Shown here piece after piece: positions 27,487 through 36,935 of a DNA stretch of 64,000 nt (the first letter of the stretch is position 1; each line of letters begins with the position of its first letter). The stretch comes from an uncultured Acidimicrobiia bacterium (GTDB taxonomy: Bacteria; Actinomycetota; Acidimicrobiia; Acidimicrobiales; CAIXPF01), in contig CAIXPF010000094.1 in the NCBI GenBank assembly GCA_903921205.1, positions 59,619 to 123,618 on the forward strand. Reading direction: 5' to 3'. The notes beneath the pieces are model-generated. The model was not told the origin of the DNA. It worked only from the letters and a program-made list of their open reading frames with translations, and searched no databases. Made by a program: the position numbers and the translations under genes.

Positions 27487-27622
27487 GATCTGCTGCTCCC
27501 CCGGCCGGTCGCCCGGCTCGTCGTCCCGGCCCGACCGGCCGGATGCGCCTCGCATCGTGCCACGTCGGACCGCTCGATGCGGCCCGTGGGCGTTGCCGTT
27601 CCCCTCCGGCGGTCGTCGGACG

Positions 27623-27628
27623 TACACT
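27623..27628 (+). promoter_or_regulatory. -10 box (TACACT) of a leaderless mutase promoter
   Basis: TACACT ends six bases before the ATG at 27635, in the TANNNT-N6-start pattern seen for other genes here. Confidence 0.55.
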
Positions 27629-27634
27629 TCGGGC

Positions 27635-29263
27635 ATGAGCCGAGACCAGTGGCAAGAGGCGTTCGACCAGGCACCGAAGCGCGACGTCCGCTTCGAGACG
27701 ATGTCGGGGATCCCGCTCGACGCGGTGTACGGGCCCGGTGACGGCCTGCACCCCGGCCAGTACCCCTACACCCGTGGCGTGCACGCCTCGATGTACCGGT
27801 CCCGTCTTTGGACCATGCGCATGTTCGCCGGGTTCGGCACACCGACCGACACCAACGAGCGGTTCAAGGCCATCCTCGCGGCCGGCGGCGACGGCCTGTC
27901 CACCGCGTTCGACCTGCCCACGCTCATGGGCCGTGACTCCGACGACCACCACGCCGAGGGCGAGGTCGGCCGCTGCGGGGTCGCCGTGGACACCCTCGCC
28001 GACATGGAAGACCTCTACGCGGGGATCGACGTGGGCACCTACACCACCTCGATGACGATCAACTCCCCGGCCGCGGTCATCTTCGCCATGTACATCGCCG
28101 CCGCCGAGAAGCGCGGCATCGGCCGGGCCAAGCTGGGCGGGACGCTCCAGAACGACATCCTCAAGGAGTACCAGGCCCAGAAGGAGTTCGTGTTCCCGCC
28201 GCGGCCGTCGATGCGGCTGGTGCGCGACACCATCACCTTCACCGCCGCCGAGATGCCCCGGTGGAACTCGGTGTCGATCTCGGGCTACCACATCCGTGAG
28301 GCCGGTTCGACCGCTGCGCAGGAACTGGCCTTCACCCTGGGCAACGGGTTCGCCTACGTGGAGCTGGCCCGGGCGGCCGGGCTGGCGGTGGACGAGTTCG
28401 CCCCGCGGCTGAGCTTCTTCTTCAACGCCCACATCGATTTCTTCGAGGAGATCGCCAAGTACCGCGCCGCCCGGCGCATCTGGGCCCGCTGGATGAAGGA
28501 GCGTTACGGCGCCACCAGCGAGAAGTCGATGATGGTCCGGTTCCACACCCAGACCGCCGGCGTCTCGCTGACCGCCCAGCAGCCGGAGATCAACATCGCC
28601 CGCACCGCCATCGAAGCGCTCGCCGGCGTGCTCGGTGGAACCCAGTCGCTGCACACCAACTCCTTCGACGAGGCGCTCGCCCTGCCGACCGAGAAGTCCG
28701 CCCGGATCGCGCTGCGCACCCAGCAGGTGCTCGCCTACGAGACGGGGGTGACCAACGTGGCCGACCCGCTCGGCGGTTCCTGGTACGTCGAGGCCCTGAC
28801 CGACGAGATCGAACGGCAGGCCGAGGAGATCTTCGCCAAGATCGACGAGTACGGCAACGGCTCGATGCTCGAAGGGGCCTACGTCGGCATCGACAACGGC
28901 TACTACCAGGGCGAGATCGCCGACGCCTCCTACCAGTTCGAGAAGTTGGTCAACAAGGGCGAGCGGATCGTCGTCGGGGTCAACGCCTTCACCGAGGGCA
29001 GCTCCGAGGCCCAGCCCGACCTGCTGCAGATCACCAACGAGCAGGAGATGATGCAGGTCAAGCGCCTGCAGGCGGTGAAGGCGGACCGCAACGCCGAGGC
29101 CGTACGCCAGGCCCTCGACGAACTCAAGGTGGCGGCGGCCGACAGCGAGCGCAACCTGATGCCGACGCTGATCGACGCGGTGAACACCTATGCGACCGAG
29201 GGCGAGATCATGAACGCCCTCGCCGATGTCTTCGGTCGCTACGTGGAGCGCCCCGTTCTCTGA
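27635..29263 (+). CDS. icmA: Coenzyme B12-dependent acyl-CoA mutase large subunit, isobutyryl-CoA mutase type
   Basis: A 542-residue TIM-barrel substrate subunit of the methylmalonyl-CoA mutase family without the C-terminal B12 domain, so a small subunit must come from elsewhere. By spacing, the residue equal to Tyr89 of methylmalonyl-CoA mutase is Phe64 ('MRMFAGF') and that equal to Arg207 is Gln182 ('QAQKEF'); the catalytic His is H219 ('SGYHIREAG'). Phe and Gln at these places are the published mark of isobutyryl-CoA mutase, which isomerises isobutyryl-CoA and n-butyryl-CoA. A dicarboxylic substrate is unlikely. Other monocarboxylic acyl-CoA mutases remain possible. Confidence 0.88.
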   Translation: MSRDQWQEAFDQAPKRDVRFETMSGIPLDAVYGPGDGLHPGQYPYTRGVHASMYRSRLWTMRMFAGFGTPTDTNERFKAILAAGGDGLSTAFDLPTLMGRDSDDHHAEGEVGRCGVAVDTLADMEDLYAGIDVGTYTTSMTINSPAAVIFAMYIAAAEKRGIGRAKLGGTLQNDILKEYQAQKEFVFPPRPSMRLVRDTITFTAAEMPRWNSVSISGYHIREAGSTAAQELAFTLGNGFAYVELARAAGLAVDEFAPRLSFFFNAHIDFFEEIAKYRAARRIWARWMKERYGATSEKSMMVRFHTQTAGVSLTAQQPEINIARTAIEALAGVLGGTQSLHTNSFDEALALPTEKSARIALRTQQVLAYETGVTNVADPLGGSWYVEALTDEIERQAEEIFAKIDEYGNGSMLEGAYVGIDNGYYQGEIADASYQFEKLVNKGERIVVGVNAFTEGSSEAQPDLLQITNEQEMMQVKRLQAVKADRNAEAVRQALDELKVAAADSERNLMPTLIDAVNTYATEGEIMNALADVFGRYVERPVL

Positions 29264-29270
29264 TCGGTCC

Positions 29271-29321
29271 CGACGGCCGCCCCTGTCCGGTGCCCTACAG
29301 CCCGGATGCGGGCGGCCGTCG
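29271..29321 (+). terminator. 12-bp inverted repeat after the mutase
   Basis: CGACGGCCGCCC (29271-29282) pairs perfectly with GGGCGGCCGTCG (29310-29321) over a 27-base loop that holds its own short stem (CTGT/ACAG). It lies eight bases after the mutase stop and is a likely terminator or mRNA 3' end, without a U-tract. Confidence 0.6.
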
Positions 29322-29371
29322 GCGTTCTCGCCGCCGTGCAGCCCTGACGCGACCGGCCGGGACCGCCGGTG

Positions 29372-29881
29372 TCAGAAACCGTCGTCGTCGGGCAGCGGGC
29401 GATCGGGCGTCGGAGGATGCGCCGAGGCATCGGGCAACCGGTTGCCGACGATGAGGGCCCACAGCACCCCGGCGAGCATCAGACCCCCGGTCACCACGAG
29501 CAGCTTCGCTCCCCAGCCGACCCCGCCGTCGAAGAGCACGACCCCGCAGCCGAGCGCGATCACCACCGCTGGGGGCACCAACGCCAGCCGTTCGATGGCC
29601 AGCAGCGTGACCGGGCTCAGATCAGCCGAGTCAGCCGAGTCGCCTGGCCGCACCCCCATCCCGATCAGGCCGGCGCCGACCGCCAGGAAGGACAACCCGG
29701 CCCCGAACTGCACCACGTTGGGCAAGCGGTGCAGCAGCAGGGCGACGAAGCCCACCAGTGCGGCTCCCCAGCCGAACACGAACAACACGACGCGCTCGGT
29801 CTGGGCTATTCCACGCGACCCCGGGCCGCGTGTCGGGCTGTTCGGCTGCGGCGCCACCGGCGTCACGCTACTGCCGACCAC
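29372..29881 (-). CDS. Four-helix membrane protein of unknown function
   Basis: A 169-residue protein with a polar N-terminus (about 30 residues), four transmembrane helices (about residues 32-52, 58-77, 95-115 and 123-143) and an acidic, Pro-rich tail. No family was recognised. It starts with GTG in the longest frame; the true start may be later, close to the first helix. It lies 30 bases after the surface-protein gene on the same strand and may share its transcript. Confidence 0.6.
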   Translation of the reverse strand: MVGSSVTPVAPQPNSPTRGPGSRGIAQTERVVLFVFGWGAALVGFVALLLHRLPNVVQFGAGLSFLAVGAGLIGMGVRPGDSADSADLSPVTLLAIERLALVPPAVVIALGCGVVLFDGGVGWGAKLLVVTGGLMLAGVLWALIVGNRLPDASAHPPTPDRPLPDDDGF

Positions 29882-29911
29882 CCCGCCGCTCGTGGCACCA
29901 ACCGGCCGGGC

Positions 29912-31105
29912 TCAGGCGTAGAACCCGAACACGTCGATGACCACCTCGGTGGCCGACCCCACCGGGCCACCGATGGTCACCTTCAGCTTGCGGTCGTTGC
30001 TCACGGCGGTGGTCACGCCGTTGGCCACCGTCTGACCGTCGGCGTACCAGTTCAGGTTCGACGTCGTAGGCGGATCGCCGAGCGACCCCGAGTACACCTG
30101 CAGGTACCCCTGGCCGACGGTCTCGGTGACCGTCACGTTGAGCAGCGCACCCACCGAGCCGGCGGGGATTGTCCCGGCGGACACGACGAGGGGCAGCAAC
30201 CGGGTCGTGCCCGCCGTGAACCGACCGTCACCCAGGCGGCTGTCGTAGGCCCGATACGGGCTGGGACGGATGGTGAGGCCCACGCCCGACAGCCGGCTCC
30301 AGCGTGAAGCTGCGCCGACCCCGCCGCTCTTGCAGTACCAGAGTTGGTCGCTCGCCCGGAGGACGTCTCCGGTTTCCCAGGTTCCCGAGGTCGGGGGCAT
30401 CACCGCCGGGGCCGAGCCACCGGCGCGCAGCCGCAATGTCGGACCGGCCAGGCTCTGGGCGGCCAAGGCCGCACCGTCACCCGAGTCGGCGCGAGCCTCG
30501 ACCCCGATACCGCCGGCCACCGAGCTGTAGCCGACCACGCCCGTGGTCGGCACGAACGACGCCCCTCCCGTGGCGTAGCCGGCCAGCGCCGCCTTCTCGC
30601 CGGGGTTCACCCCGGCGGTCGTCTCGGTCCCCGCCTCGAACAGGAACGCCGGCCCGGCGGTCGCCCCGCTGTAACGGGTCCACGTGGGGTTGGCGTTGAC
30701 GGTGGGCGAGCCCGGCAGCGCGGCCGCCGGGGTTGCCGAGGCGCCGACCACGACCAGGCCCGCCGCCGATCCGGCCGCCACCAGCCCAGCTCGGCCGATC
30801 AGGGCCCGACGGGTGCTGCGCAGCTCCGTCGGTCCGGTGCACGTCGCGCCATCCCCCGGCGCCGCGGAAGCGGGAGCCGGCGCAGCGTCGACCGGCCGGC
30901 GGGTCACCGCCACGTGCCCGGCCGTCGGGGCAACGGCCGACGAGGTCGTGTTCGCCGCGCTCGCCCGCAGAGCGGCCAACTCCGCCGCCATGGCGACCAG
31001 CGACGCCTCGAGGGCCTCGATTCGGGCGAGCGTGTCGGTCGGCGTCAGCGCTTCAGGGGACGCCAACGGCTCGAACGGCGACTCCGGGCGGGTTTCCTGC
31101 GACAT
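29912..31105 (-). CDS. Tat-signal surface protein with YDSR...DVFGFYA C-terminal domain
   Basis: A 397-residue exported protein. The N-terminus is cytosolic with an Ala/Leu heptad helix (about residues 20-52). A twin-arginine segment 'STRRALIGRAG' precedes a hydrophobic core (about residues 104-134), suggesting Tat export or a membrane anchor. The middle has Gly/Ala-rich strands. The C-terminal 120 residues show a module common in actinobacterial surface proteins: 'YDSR', 'LLNVTVTETVGQGYLQVY', 'SNLNWYADGQTVAN' and a final 'VIDVFGFYA'. The role of this module is not known. ATG 31105 has GAGAGG six bases upstream. Confidence 0.75.
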   Translation of the reverse strand: MSQETRPESPFEPLASPEALTPTDTLARIEALEASLVAMAAELAALRASAANTTSSAVAPTAGHVAVTRRPVDAAPAPASAAPGDGATCTGPTELRSTRRALIGRAGLVAAGSAAGLVVVGASATPAAALPGSPTVNANPTWTRYSGATAGPAFLFEAGTETTAGVNPGEKAALAGYATGGASFVPTTGVVGYSSVAGGIGVEARADSGDGAALAAQSLAGPTLRLRAGGSAPAVMPPTSGTWETGDVLRASDQLWYCKSGGVGAASRWSRLSGVGLTIRPSPYRAYDSRLGDGRFTAGTTRLLPLVVSAGTIPAGSVGALLNVTVTETVGQGYLQVYSGSLGDPPTTSNLNWYADGQTVANGVTTAVSNDRKLKVTIGGPVGSATEVVIDVFGFYA

Positions 31106-31360
31106 CGGTGACCTCTCGTGCACGCGTCCACGTCGGCCGCGTCGGGCGGACGACGACCAAGCGGCCAGGGCGAGACTAGAACGGCCCCTCACCGTGGTGG
31201 GGTCACCCCTGCGCGTGGAGGGCTGCTGCCGGGTGAGCGGTCATCCGCGAGCGATGCCCACGCAGCGCGCTAAGGTGACCACGGGCGGAGCCGACTCTGC
31301 CGGAACGCGCCCTTCGCACGGTCCGGCCTCGTCGAGAACTCAACGAGGTTGGTGACAACA

Positions 31361-31516
31361 ATGGTGCAGAAGATCGGCGTGTTCATCCTGGTGACGTTCG
31401 CCATCATCGCCCTGGTGCGGGAACCCGACGCGGTGGCGGCGTTCATCAACGCCATCGGCGCCGCCCTCCAGACGATCCTGGCCACGCTGGCGCAGCTGTT
31501 CCAGTCCGTGCAGTAA
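31361..31516 (+). CDS. 51-residue small membrane protein
   Basis: A short frame ([19 protein letters not shown] at the start) with one N-terminal transmembrane helix (about residues 4-20) and an amphipathic Ala/Leu helix (about 25-48) ending in Ser-Val-Gln. GAGG lies 12 bases before the ATG; an in-frame GTG nine bases upstream is an alternative start. It sits 21 bases before the PH-domain gene on the same strand. No family was recognised. Confidence 0.55.
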   Translation: MVQKIGVFILVTFAIIALVREPDAVAAFINAIGAALQTILATLAQLFQSVQ

Positions 31517-31537
31517 CCGGCGCCACCGACACAGACC

Positions 31538-32131
31538 ATGGCCGAGATCACACCCGACCGCTCGTCCGTACCGTCCGTACCGTCCGGGCGGCCACGGCGT
31601 GCCGGGCTGGTGCGGCAGCTGGCAGGCAAGTACGTCGTGTGGGACCCGACGGCGCTGCTGGTGCCGGCCCGGCCCGACATCGGTCGACCGGCCGAGCAGC
31701 TCGTCTACTCGGAGCGGCGCCATGTCGTCGCCCTGTTCCTGGCCGCCTGGCCGGAGCTGCTGATCTGTGTGTTGGGTCCGCCGGTGCTGGCACAGCTCGA
31801 GCGCGGCTCGCTGCAGACGGGGCTCGCAGTGGTGATCTTCCTGGTGCAACTCCGCCTGCTGTGGAAGCTCGTGGAGTGGGCCATCGGCCGCATCATGATC
31901 ACCGACCGACGGCTCATCGAGTTCGGGGGGTTCCTGCGGCGCAAGGGCGGCAGCATGCCGCTGTCGAAGCTGACCGACCTCTCCTACCAGCAGACCTTCC
32001 CCGGCCTGCTGTTCGACTACGGCATGGTGCACGTCGAGTCCGCCGGCCAGGACCAGGCGCTGTCGCGCATCCGGTACCTGCGCTACCCGGTGGCCTTCCA
32101 GCAGGAGTTGGCGGCCCGGGCGATCAAGTAG
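31538..32131 (+). CDS. PH domain-containing (bPH2) membrane protein
   Basis: A 197-residue protein. After a basic N-terminus it has two transmembrane helices (about residues 68-90 and 96-118) and a bacterial PH domain (YdbS/bPH2 type), with '[25 protein letters not shown]' split over strands about residues 122-147. These domains sit on the cytosolic side of the membrane and are often linked to stress or signalling, with unknown ligands. It ends 23 bases before the acyl-CoA ligase gene, which has its own -10. A 9-bp repeat encodes part of its N-terminus (31565-31586). Confidence 0.78.
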   Translation: MAEITPDRSSVPSVPSGRPRRAGLVRQLAGKYVVWDPTALLVPARPDIGRPAEQLVYSERRHVVALFLAAWPELLICVLGPPVLAQLERGSLQTGLAVVIFLVQLRLLWKLVEWAIGRIMITDRRLIEFGGFLRRKGGSMPLSKLTDLSYQQTFPGLLFDYGMVHVESAGQDQALSRIRYLRYPVAFQQELAARAIK

Positions 32132-32142
32132 CGGGCCAGGAC

Positions 32143-32148
32143 TACCAT
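32143..32148 (+). promoter_or_regulatory. -10 box (TACCAT) of a leaderless acyl-CoA ligase promoter
   Basis: TACCAT ends six bases before the ATG at 32155, again the TANNNT-N6-start pattern. Confidence 0.55.
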
Positions 32149-32154
32149 CCGGCC

Positions 32155-33795
32155 ATGACCACCGCTGCGCTCTCCCATGATCTCGGCCCCACCGATCATC
32201 CGCTGCTGGAGGAGACGATCGGGGCGCTGCTGGACCGCGTCGCAGCCGAACGCCCCGACCACGAGGCGCTCGTCAGCTGCCACCAGGGCCTGCGCTACCG
32301 CTACCGCGAGCTGACCGACGCCGTCGACGTCATGGCCCGCGCCATGCTGCGCGCCGGGCTGCAGCGCGGCGACCGGGTCGGCATCTGGAGCCCGAACTAC
32401 GCCGAGTGGACCCTGGTGCAGTTCGCCACCGCCAAGATCGGGGTGATCCTGGTCAACATCAACCCGGCCTACCGGACCTCCGAGGTCGAGTACGCCCTCA
32501 ACCAGTCGGGCTGCCGCTGGCTGATCGCCGCCCCGTCGTTCAAGACCTCCGACTACCGGGCCATGATCGAGCAGGTCCGGCCGGGTCTGGGCACCCTCGA
32601 ACGCGATCTGTACTTCTGGACGCCCGAGTGGGACGCCTTCCTCGCCGCCGGGGTCGAACCCGACGACGGCGAGCTGGAGCGCATCGCCGCCTCGCTGCAG
32701 CCCGACGACCCGATCAACATCCAGTACACGTCGGGCACGACGGGCTTCCCCAAGGGGGCGACCCTCACCCATCGCAACATCCTGAACAACGGCTACTTCG
32801 TCGGTCGTGGCTGCGGCTACGGCCCGGCCGACCGGGTCTGCATCCCGGTGCCCTTCTACCACTGCTTCGGCATGGTCATGGGCAACCTCGGGGCGGTCAG
32901 CCACGGCGCGACCATGGTGATCCCCTCTGACGCCTTCGAGCCCGGCGCGGTGCTCGCTGCCATCGAGGCCGAACGCTGCACCTCGCTCTATGGCGTGCCC
33001 ACCATGTTCATCGCCGAGTTGGCCCACCCCGACTTCGAGCGTTTCGACCTGACCAGCCTGCGCACCGGCATCATGGCCGGCTCGCCGTGCCCGGTCGAGG
33101 TCATGAAGCAGGCGATAGAGCGCATGCATCTCGGCGAGGTCACCATCTGTTACGGGATGACCGAGACCTCACCGGTTTCCACCCAGACCCTGGCCGAGGA
33201 CGACATCACCCGGCGCACCTCGACGGTGGGACGGGCCCATCCCCATGTCGAGATCAAGATCGTCGACCCCGAAACCGGCGACGTCGTACCGCGCGGTATG
33301 CCGGGAGAGTTCTGCACCCGTGGGTACTCGGTGATGCGGGGCTACTGGAACGACCCGGCCAAGACCGCCGACGCCATCGACGCCGACGGCTTCATGCACA
33401 CCGGCGATCTCGCCACCATGGACGCCGACGGTTACGTCAACATCGTCGGACGCATCAAGGACATGATCATCCGCGGCGGCGAGAACGTGTACCCCCGCGA
33501 ACTCGAGGAGTTCCTCTTCGGACATCCGGCCGTGGCCGACGTGCAGGTCATCGGCGTGCCCGACCGGCGCTACGGCGAGGAGATCATGGCCTGCATCCGC
33601 CTCAAGGAGGGCATGACCGCCACCGAGGAGGACATCAAGGAGTTCTGCCGCGGCACGATCGCCCACTACAAGGTGCCGCGTTACGTGACCTTCGTGGAGG
33701 AGTTCCCCATGACGGTGACGGGCAAGGTGCAGAAGTTCGTGATGCGCGACGCCGCGATCGCCCAGCTCGGCCTCAACGAGATCGAGACGGCCTGA
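32155..33795 (+). CDS. AMP-dependent acyl-CoA synthetase (fatty-acid-CoA ligase)
   Basis: A 546-residue member of the ANL superfamily that activates carboxylic acids to acyl-AMP and then acyl-CoA. The phosphate loop is '[11 protein letters not shown]' (about residues 191-201). Other core motifs are 'GMTETSPVS', '[13 protein letters not shown]', '[18 protein letters not shown]' and the catalytic Lys in 'TVTGKVQK'. Length and motifs match medium- or long-chain fatty acid ligases. ATG 32155 fits the family start. The gene is convergent with an ATP-grasp gene, with 23 bases of overlap. Confidence 0.93.
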   Translation: MTTAALSHDLGPTDHPLLEETIGALLDRVAAERPDHEALVSCHQGLRYRYRELTDAVDVMARAMLRAGLQRGDRVGIWSPNYAEWTLVQFATAKIGVILVNINPAYRTSEVEYALNQSGCRWLIAAPSFKTSDYRAMIEQVRPGLGTLERDLYFWTPEWDAFLAAGVEPDDGELERIAASLQPDDPINIQYTSGTTGFPKGATLTHRNILNNGYFVGRGCGYGPADRVCIPVPFYHCFGMVMGNLGAVSHGATMVIPSDAFEPGAVLAAIEAERCTSLYGVPTMFIAELAHPDFERFDLTSLRTGIMAGSPCPVEVMKQAIERMHLGEVTICYGMTETSPVSTQTLAEDDITRRTSTVGRAHPHVEIKIVDPETGDVVPRGMPGEFCTRGYSVMRGYWNDPAKTADAIDADGFMHTGDLATMDADGYVNIVGRIKDMIIRGGENVYPRELEEFLFGHPAVADVQVIGVPDRRYGEEIMACIRLKEGMTATEEDIKEFCRGTIAHYKVPRYVTFVEEFPMTVTGKVQKFVMRDAAIAQLGLNEIETA

Positions 33796-34702
33796 CCGGG
33801 TCGCCGGTCCGGGCCACGATGGCCGCGGCGAAGCGTTCCGCCGAGCCGGGCGCATGCAGATGGAACAGCGACGGCTCGTTGAGCTCGGCCTCGAGCAGGA
33901 CCGGGCGGCCCTCGGCGTCGTCGAGCAGGTCGATCCGGGCGTAGAGCGGCACCGAGCCGAACCGCTCGACCAGCACGGCGATGATCCGGTCGGCAACCTG
34001 CCGCTGGGCGGCGTCGGGCACCCGCCCGCTCATCTCCTCCTCGGCGAAGGTCCCAGCGACCAGACCGGCGTCGAGCTGCAGCAGCGGCCCTTTGCGCAAC
34101 CCGTGACTGAACCGGCCGTCGACGTACACCAATGCGGTCTCGCCGTCGCTGTCCACCCGATCGAGGTAGGGCTGGACCATGACCGTCTTGCCCAACCGGT
34201 GCAGGTCCTGCACCAGACGCCCTGCTGCGTCGGTCTGGGTCCTCCGGAACCGGGCGGTGTTCTTGGAGCCGGCCGACACCGAGGGTTTGACCACGAACTC
34301 ACCGGACGCGCCGACCGCCAGGTCTTCCAGGGTCGACCGCAGATCACCGCCCGGCGGCACGAACCGCGTCGGCACGACCGGCACGCCCGCCGCGACGAGG
34401 TCGTCGAGGTACCGCTTGTCGACGTTCCAGCGCAGCAGCGCCGGCTCGTTGAGCACCGCCACGACGGCCGCCATCCGGTCGATCTCGGCGAGGTAGGCGT
34501 CCGCCCGGTGGTGGTAGTTCCACGGGGAGCGCACCACGACCAGGTCGAACCCCCGCAGGCGCGACGCGGACGTTGCGGCAGGATCGTCCCACGGCAAGGG
34601 GTCGACGTCGACGCCGAGGGCCCGCAGCGCGGCGGTGAGCGGCTCGAGGTCCTCGTCGAGCGACCTCGACGCCAGGTCGGTGAGCAGTCCGATTCGGGTC
34701 AC
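33773..34702 (-). CDS. ATP-grasp domain ligase
   Basis: A 309-residue ATP-grasp protein related to RimK / glutathione-synthetase-like enzymes and similar in layout to the O-ureido-D-serine cyclo-ligase group. Marks: '[12 protein letters not shown]', '[10 protein letters not shown]' (Lys in nucleotide binding), '[15 protein letters not shown]' and a metal site near the C-terminus '[13 protein letters not shown]'. These enzymes couple ATP to amide or ester bond formation. No pathway partner lies nearby, so the substrates are not known. GTG start with TAACTT six bases upstream. It overlaps the ligase gene by 23 bases tail to tail. Confidence 0.82.
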   Translation of the reverse strand: MTRIGLLTDLASRSLDEDLEPLTAALRALGVDVDPLPWDDPAATSASRLRGFDLVVVRSPWNYHHRADAYLAEIDRMAAVVAVLNEPALLRWNVDKRYLDDLVAAGVPVVPTRFVPPGGDLRSTLEDLAVGASGEFVVKPSVSAGSKNTARFRRTQTDAAGRLVQDLHRLGKTVMVQPYLDRVDSDGETALVYVDGRFSHGLRKGPLLQLDAGLVAGTFAEEEMSGRVPDAAQRQVADRIIAVLVERFGSVPLYARIDLLDDAEGRPVLLEAELNEPSLFHLHAPGSAERFAAAIVARTGDPVRPSRSR

Positions 34703-34708
34703 CGTCGG

Positions 34709-34714
34709 AAGTTA
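34709..34714 (-). promoter_or_regulatory. -10 box (TAACTT) of a leaderless ATP-grasp promoter
   Basis: TAACTT on the minus strand ends six bases before the GTG at 34702. Confidence 0.5.
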
Positions 34715-34761
34715 GGCCGACAGGCGGGGCGACGGCACCACCGGCTACGGCTGCCCCGGTG

Positions 34762-35193
34762 TCACTCCCCCGGCATCACGTAGCTGCTCGATGCCTGGGC
34801 CACGATGCGATCAGGTTCCCCGTCCTGCACCACGTCGGCGGTCCCGTAGGCCACCCGGCGGCCGGCCTTGACGATGCGCGAGATGCACAACAGGTCCCTG
34901 CCGTAGGCCGGCCGCAGGAAGTTCATCTTCAGCTCGTTGGTCAACGCCAGTGGTGTGATACCCGCCAACGTGAAGATCGCCACGTAGATCCCGACGTCGG
35001 CCATCGCCATCATCACCGGGCCCGACACGAACTCGAGCTCGCCACCGGGCCGGATCCAGCGCCGGTCGTGGTGCCATCGCACGACCGAACGGCCTTCGGA
35101 CAACGCTTCGCACGTGATACCGAAGCTGCCGCAGAACGGCAGATCGCTGGCCATGTAGCGGTTGACCTCATCGACGGTGACCGGAAGTGCCAT
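34762..35193 (-). CDS. PaaI-type hot-dog fold thioesterase
   Basis: A 143-residue hot-dog protein of the PaaI thioesterase family, which hydrolyses acyl-CoA or aryl-CoA. The 'GGELEFVSGPVMMAMADVGIYVA' region is the central helix and contains the position where the family has catalytic Asp ('MADVG'). 'LTNELKMNFLRPA' matches the conserved strand. It is a single-domain protein of normal length. It lies 92 bases after the GMC oxidoreductase on the same strand. Confidence 0.85.
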   Translation of the reverse strand: MALPVTVDEVNRYMASDLPFCGSFGITCEALSEGRSVVRWHHDRRWIRPGGELEFVSGPVMMAMADVGIYVAIFTLAGITPLALTNELKMNFLRPAYGRDLLCISRIVKAGRRVAYGTADVVQDGEPDRIVAQASSSYVMPGE

Positions 35194-35285
35194 ACGCCGT
35201 CAGACCTCTGCGGGCCATGGGGCGTTACGCCGGCCACCACCCGGCCCGGCCCGCCCGTCCCCGGCGAAACCCGCGCCCGCGTCGC

Positions 35286-36884
35286 TCAGGGGCGGTAGCG
35301 GTCGGCGTCGCGCCGGATCCACTCGCCGATCATCTCGCCGATCATGATCGAGGTGAGGTTGGTGTTGGCGCGCGGGACGGCCGGCATGATCGAGGCGTCG
35401 GCAACCACCAGGCCCTCGACGCCGTGGCAGCGTCCGTACTGGTCGACCACTGCGTCGGGGTCGTCCTGCGGACCCATGCGTGCCGTGCAGCTCGGGTGGT
35501 AGCCCGACGCCGAGACCCGGCGGGCCAGCTCCACCAGGTCCTCCCGGCTGCTGACCCGGCGGGCGTCGGGGAAGACAACCTCCTCGATGTACGGCGCCAG
35601 CGCTGCGGTCCGGGTGAGCGCCAGCGCGTCCTGCCACGCGGCCACGTGACGATCGACGTCGCGGGCGTTCACCCCGAAGTCGGGCTCGATGTCCACCGGG
35701 GCGGACGGATCGAGGCTGCGCTGACGGATCCGGCCCCGGCCGTCCACCTGCTCGAGACTCGGGGCGAGCAGGAACGCCGCGCCGTCCTCGGCCCTCCCGG
35801 TGCGGTTGCCGCCCCAACGGGCCCGGGTGATCAGCTCGATGTTCACATCGAGCGGACTGCTCGATCCTGCCGCGGTGTAGCGGGTGATGGTCTGGACCAG
35901 CGGCAGGTCCGGGGCACACAGTTCCGGGTGGCGGGCCCGGCACACCACGGCGAGTGCCGGATGGTCCTGCAGGCCGGCCCCGACACCGGGGGCGACGTGT
36001 ACCGCCGTGACCCCGAGCCCGTCGAGTTCCTCCCGTGCACCGATCCCCGAACGGACCAGGATGCCGGGCGTGTGCACCGCGCCGGCGCAGACGACGACCA
36101 CCTCGGCGTCGATGCGCCGGACCGCACCGTCGCCGGCCGTCACCTCCACGCCGGTGACCCGGCGTCGCCCGTCGAAGATCACGCGCCGCACCGTCGTCCC
36201 GGCGACGATGGTCAGGTTCGGCCGGTGGCGCGCCGCAGACAGGTAACCGATGGCGGTCGACACCCGCAGCCGGCCGAGCTTGTTGACCGCCATCACCCCG
36301 GCCCCGACCGCATCCGGGGCGTTCACATCGGCACAGGCCGGGTGCCCGATCTCTGCGCAGGCCTCGAGGAACGCCGCCTGTGTCGGCACCAGCTCGGCCT
36401 CGCCGAAGCGCCGGATCGATATCGGCCCGGCGTCGCCGTGGTACGGGGCGTCGCCGAAATCGAGATCGCGTTCCAATCGCCGGAAGGCCCCCAGCACGTG
36501 CTCCCAGGCCCACGCCGGATTGCCCAACGCCGCCCAGTGGTCATAGTCCGCAGGGGTACCGCGCAGCGCGATCGTGGTGTTCACCGCCGAGGAGCCACCG
36601 GTGACCCGTCCACGAGGAAACCGGTCGGTACGCCCGGACCGAGCCGATACCGGAAGGTATTCCAGACCCCAGTCATGCGCCACGTAGGAGTTGTCGTGCC
36701 CGTCGACGAGGTCCGCCGGCAGCTCCGCCGCCAGCGGATAGTCGGGTCCGGCCTCCACCAACGCCACCCGCCGGTTCGGGTCCTCCGACGCCCGGGCCGC
36801 CACCACGGCACCCGCGGCGCCACCACCGACGATGACCACATCGAAGCGTTCGCCTGCACCGCCGGCGATCTGGGGAACTGCCAT
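35286..36884 (-). CDS. GMC family FAD-dependent oxidoreductase (choline dehydrogenase-like)
   Basis: A 532-residue flavoprotein of the glucose-methanol-choline family that oxidises alcohols. The FAD motif 'VVIVGGGAAG' is at about residues 16-25, 'RGRVTGGSSAVNTT' is the second flavin loop, and the active-site His lies in 'GYHPSCTARMG' near the C-terminus. The final 'NTNLTSIMIGEMIGEWI' is typical. The long frame continues upstream but the family N-terminus begins at ATG 36884. It is divergent from the D-aminoacylase gene, with 51 bases between starts. The substrate is not evident. Confidence 0.9.
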   Translation of the reverse strand: MAVPQIAGGAGERFDVVIVGGGAAGAVVAARASEDPNRRVALVEAGPDYPLAAELPADLVDGHDNSYVAHDWGLEYLPVSARSGRTDRFPRGRVTGGSSAVNTTIALRGTPADYDHWAALGNPAWAWEHVLGAFRRLERDLDFGDAPYHGDAGPISIRRFGEAELVPTQAAFLEACAEIGHPACADVNAPDAVGAGVMAVNKLGRLRVSTAIGYLSAARHRPNLTIVAGTTVRRVIFDGRRRVTGVEVTAGDGAVRRIDAEVVVVCAGAVHTPGILVRSGIGAREELDGLGVTAVHVAPGVGAGLQDHPALAVVCRARHPELCAPDLPLVQTITRYTAAGSSSPLDVNIELITRARWGGNRTGRAEDGAAFLLAPSLEQVDGRGRIRQRSLDPSAPVDIEPDFGVNARDVDRHVAAWQDALALTRTAALAPYIEEVVFPDARRVSSREDLVELARRVSASGYHPSCTARMGPQDDPDAVVDQYGRCHGVEGLVVADASIMPAVPRANTNLTSIMIGEMIGEWIRRDADRYRP

Positions 36885-36923
36885 CGCAGCATCATGGCCG
36901 ATCGCGCACCGGGTCGCCTCGCC

Positions 36924-36929
36924 TACGCT
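36924..36929 (+). promoter_or_regulatory. -10 box (TACGCT) of a leaderless D-aminoacylase promoter
   Basis: TACGCT ends six bases before ATG 36936 and supports that start over the in-frame ATG at 36894. Confidence 0.55.
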
Positions 36930-36935
36930 GCGGCG

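Noticed and set aside
35187..36935. Upstream extension of the D-aminoacylase frame over the GMC gene
   Set aside because: It runs antisense through a complete GMC oxidoreductase; family homology and a -10 box place the start at 36936.
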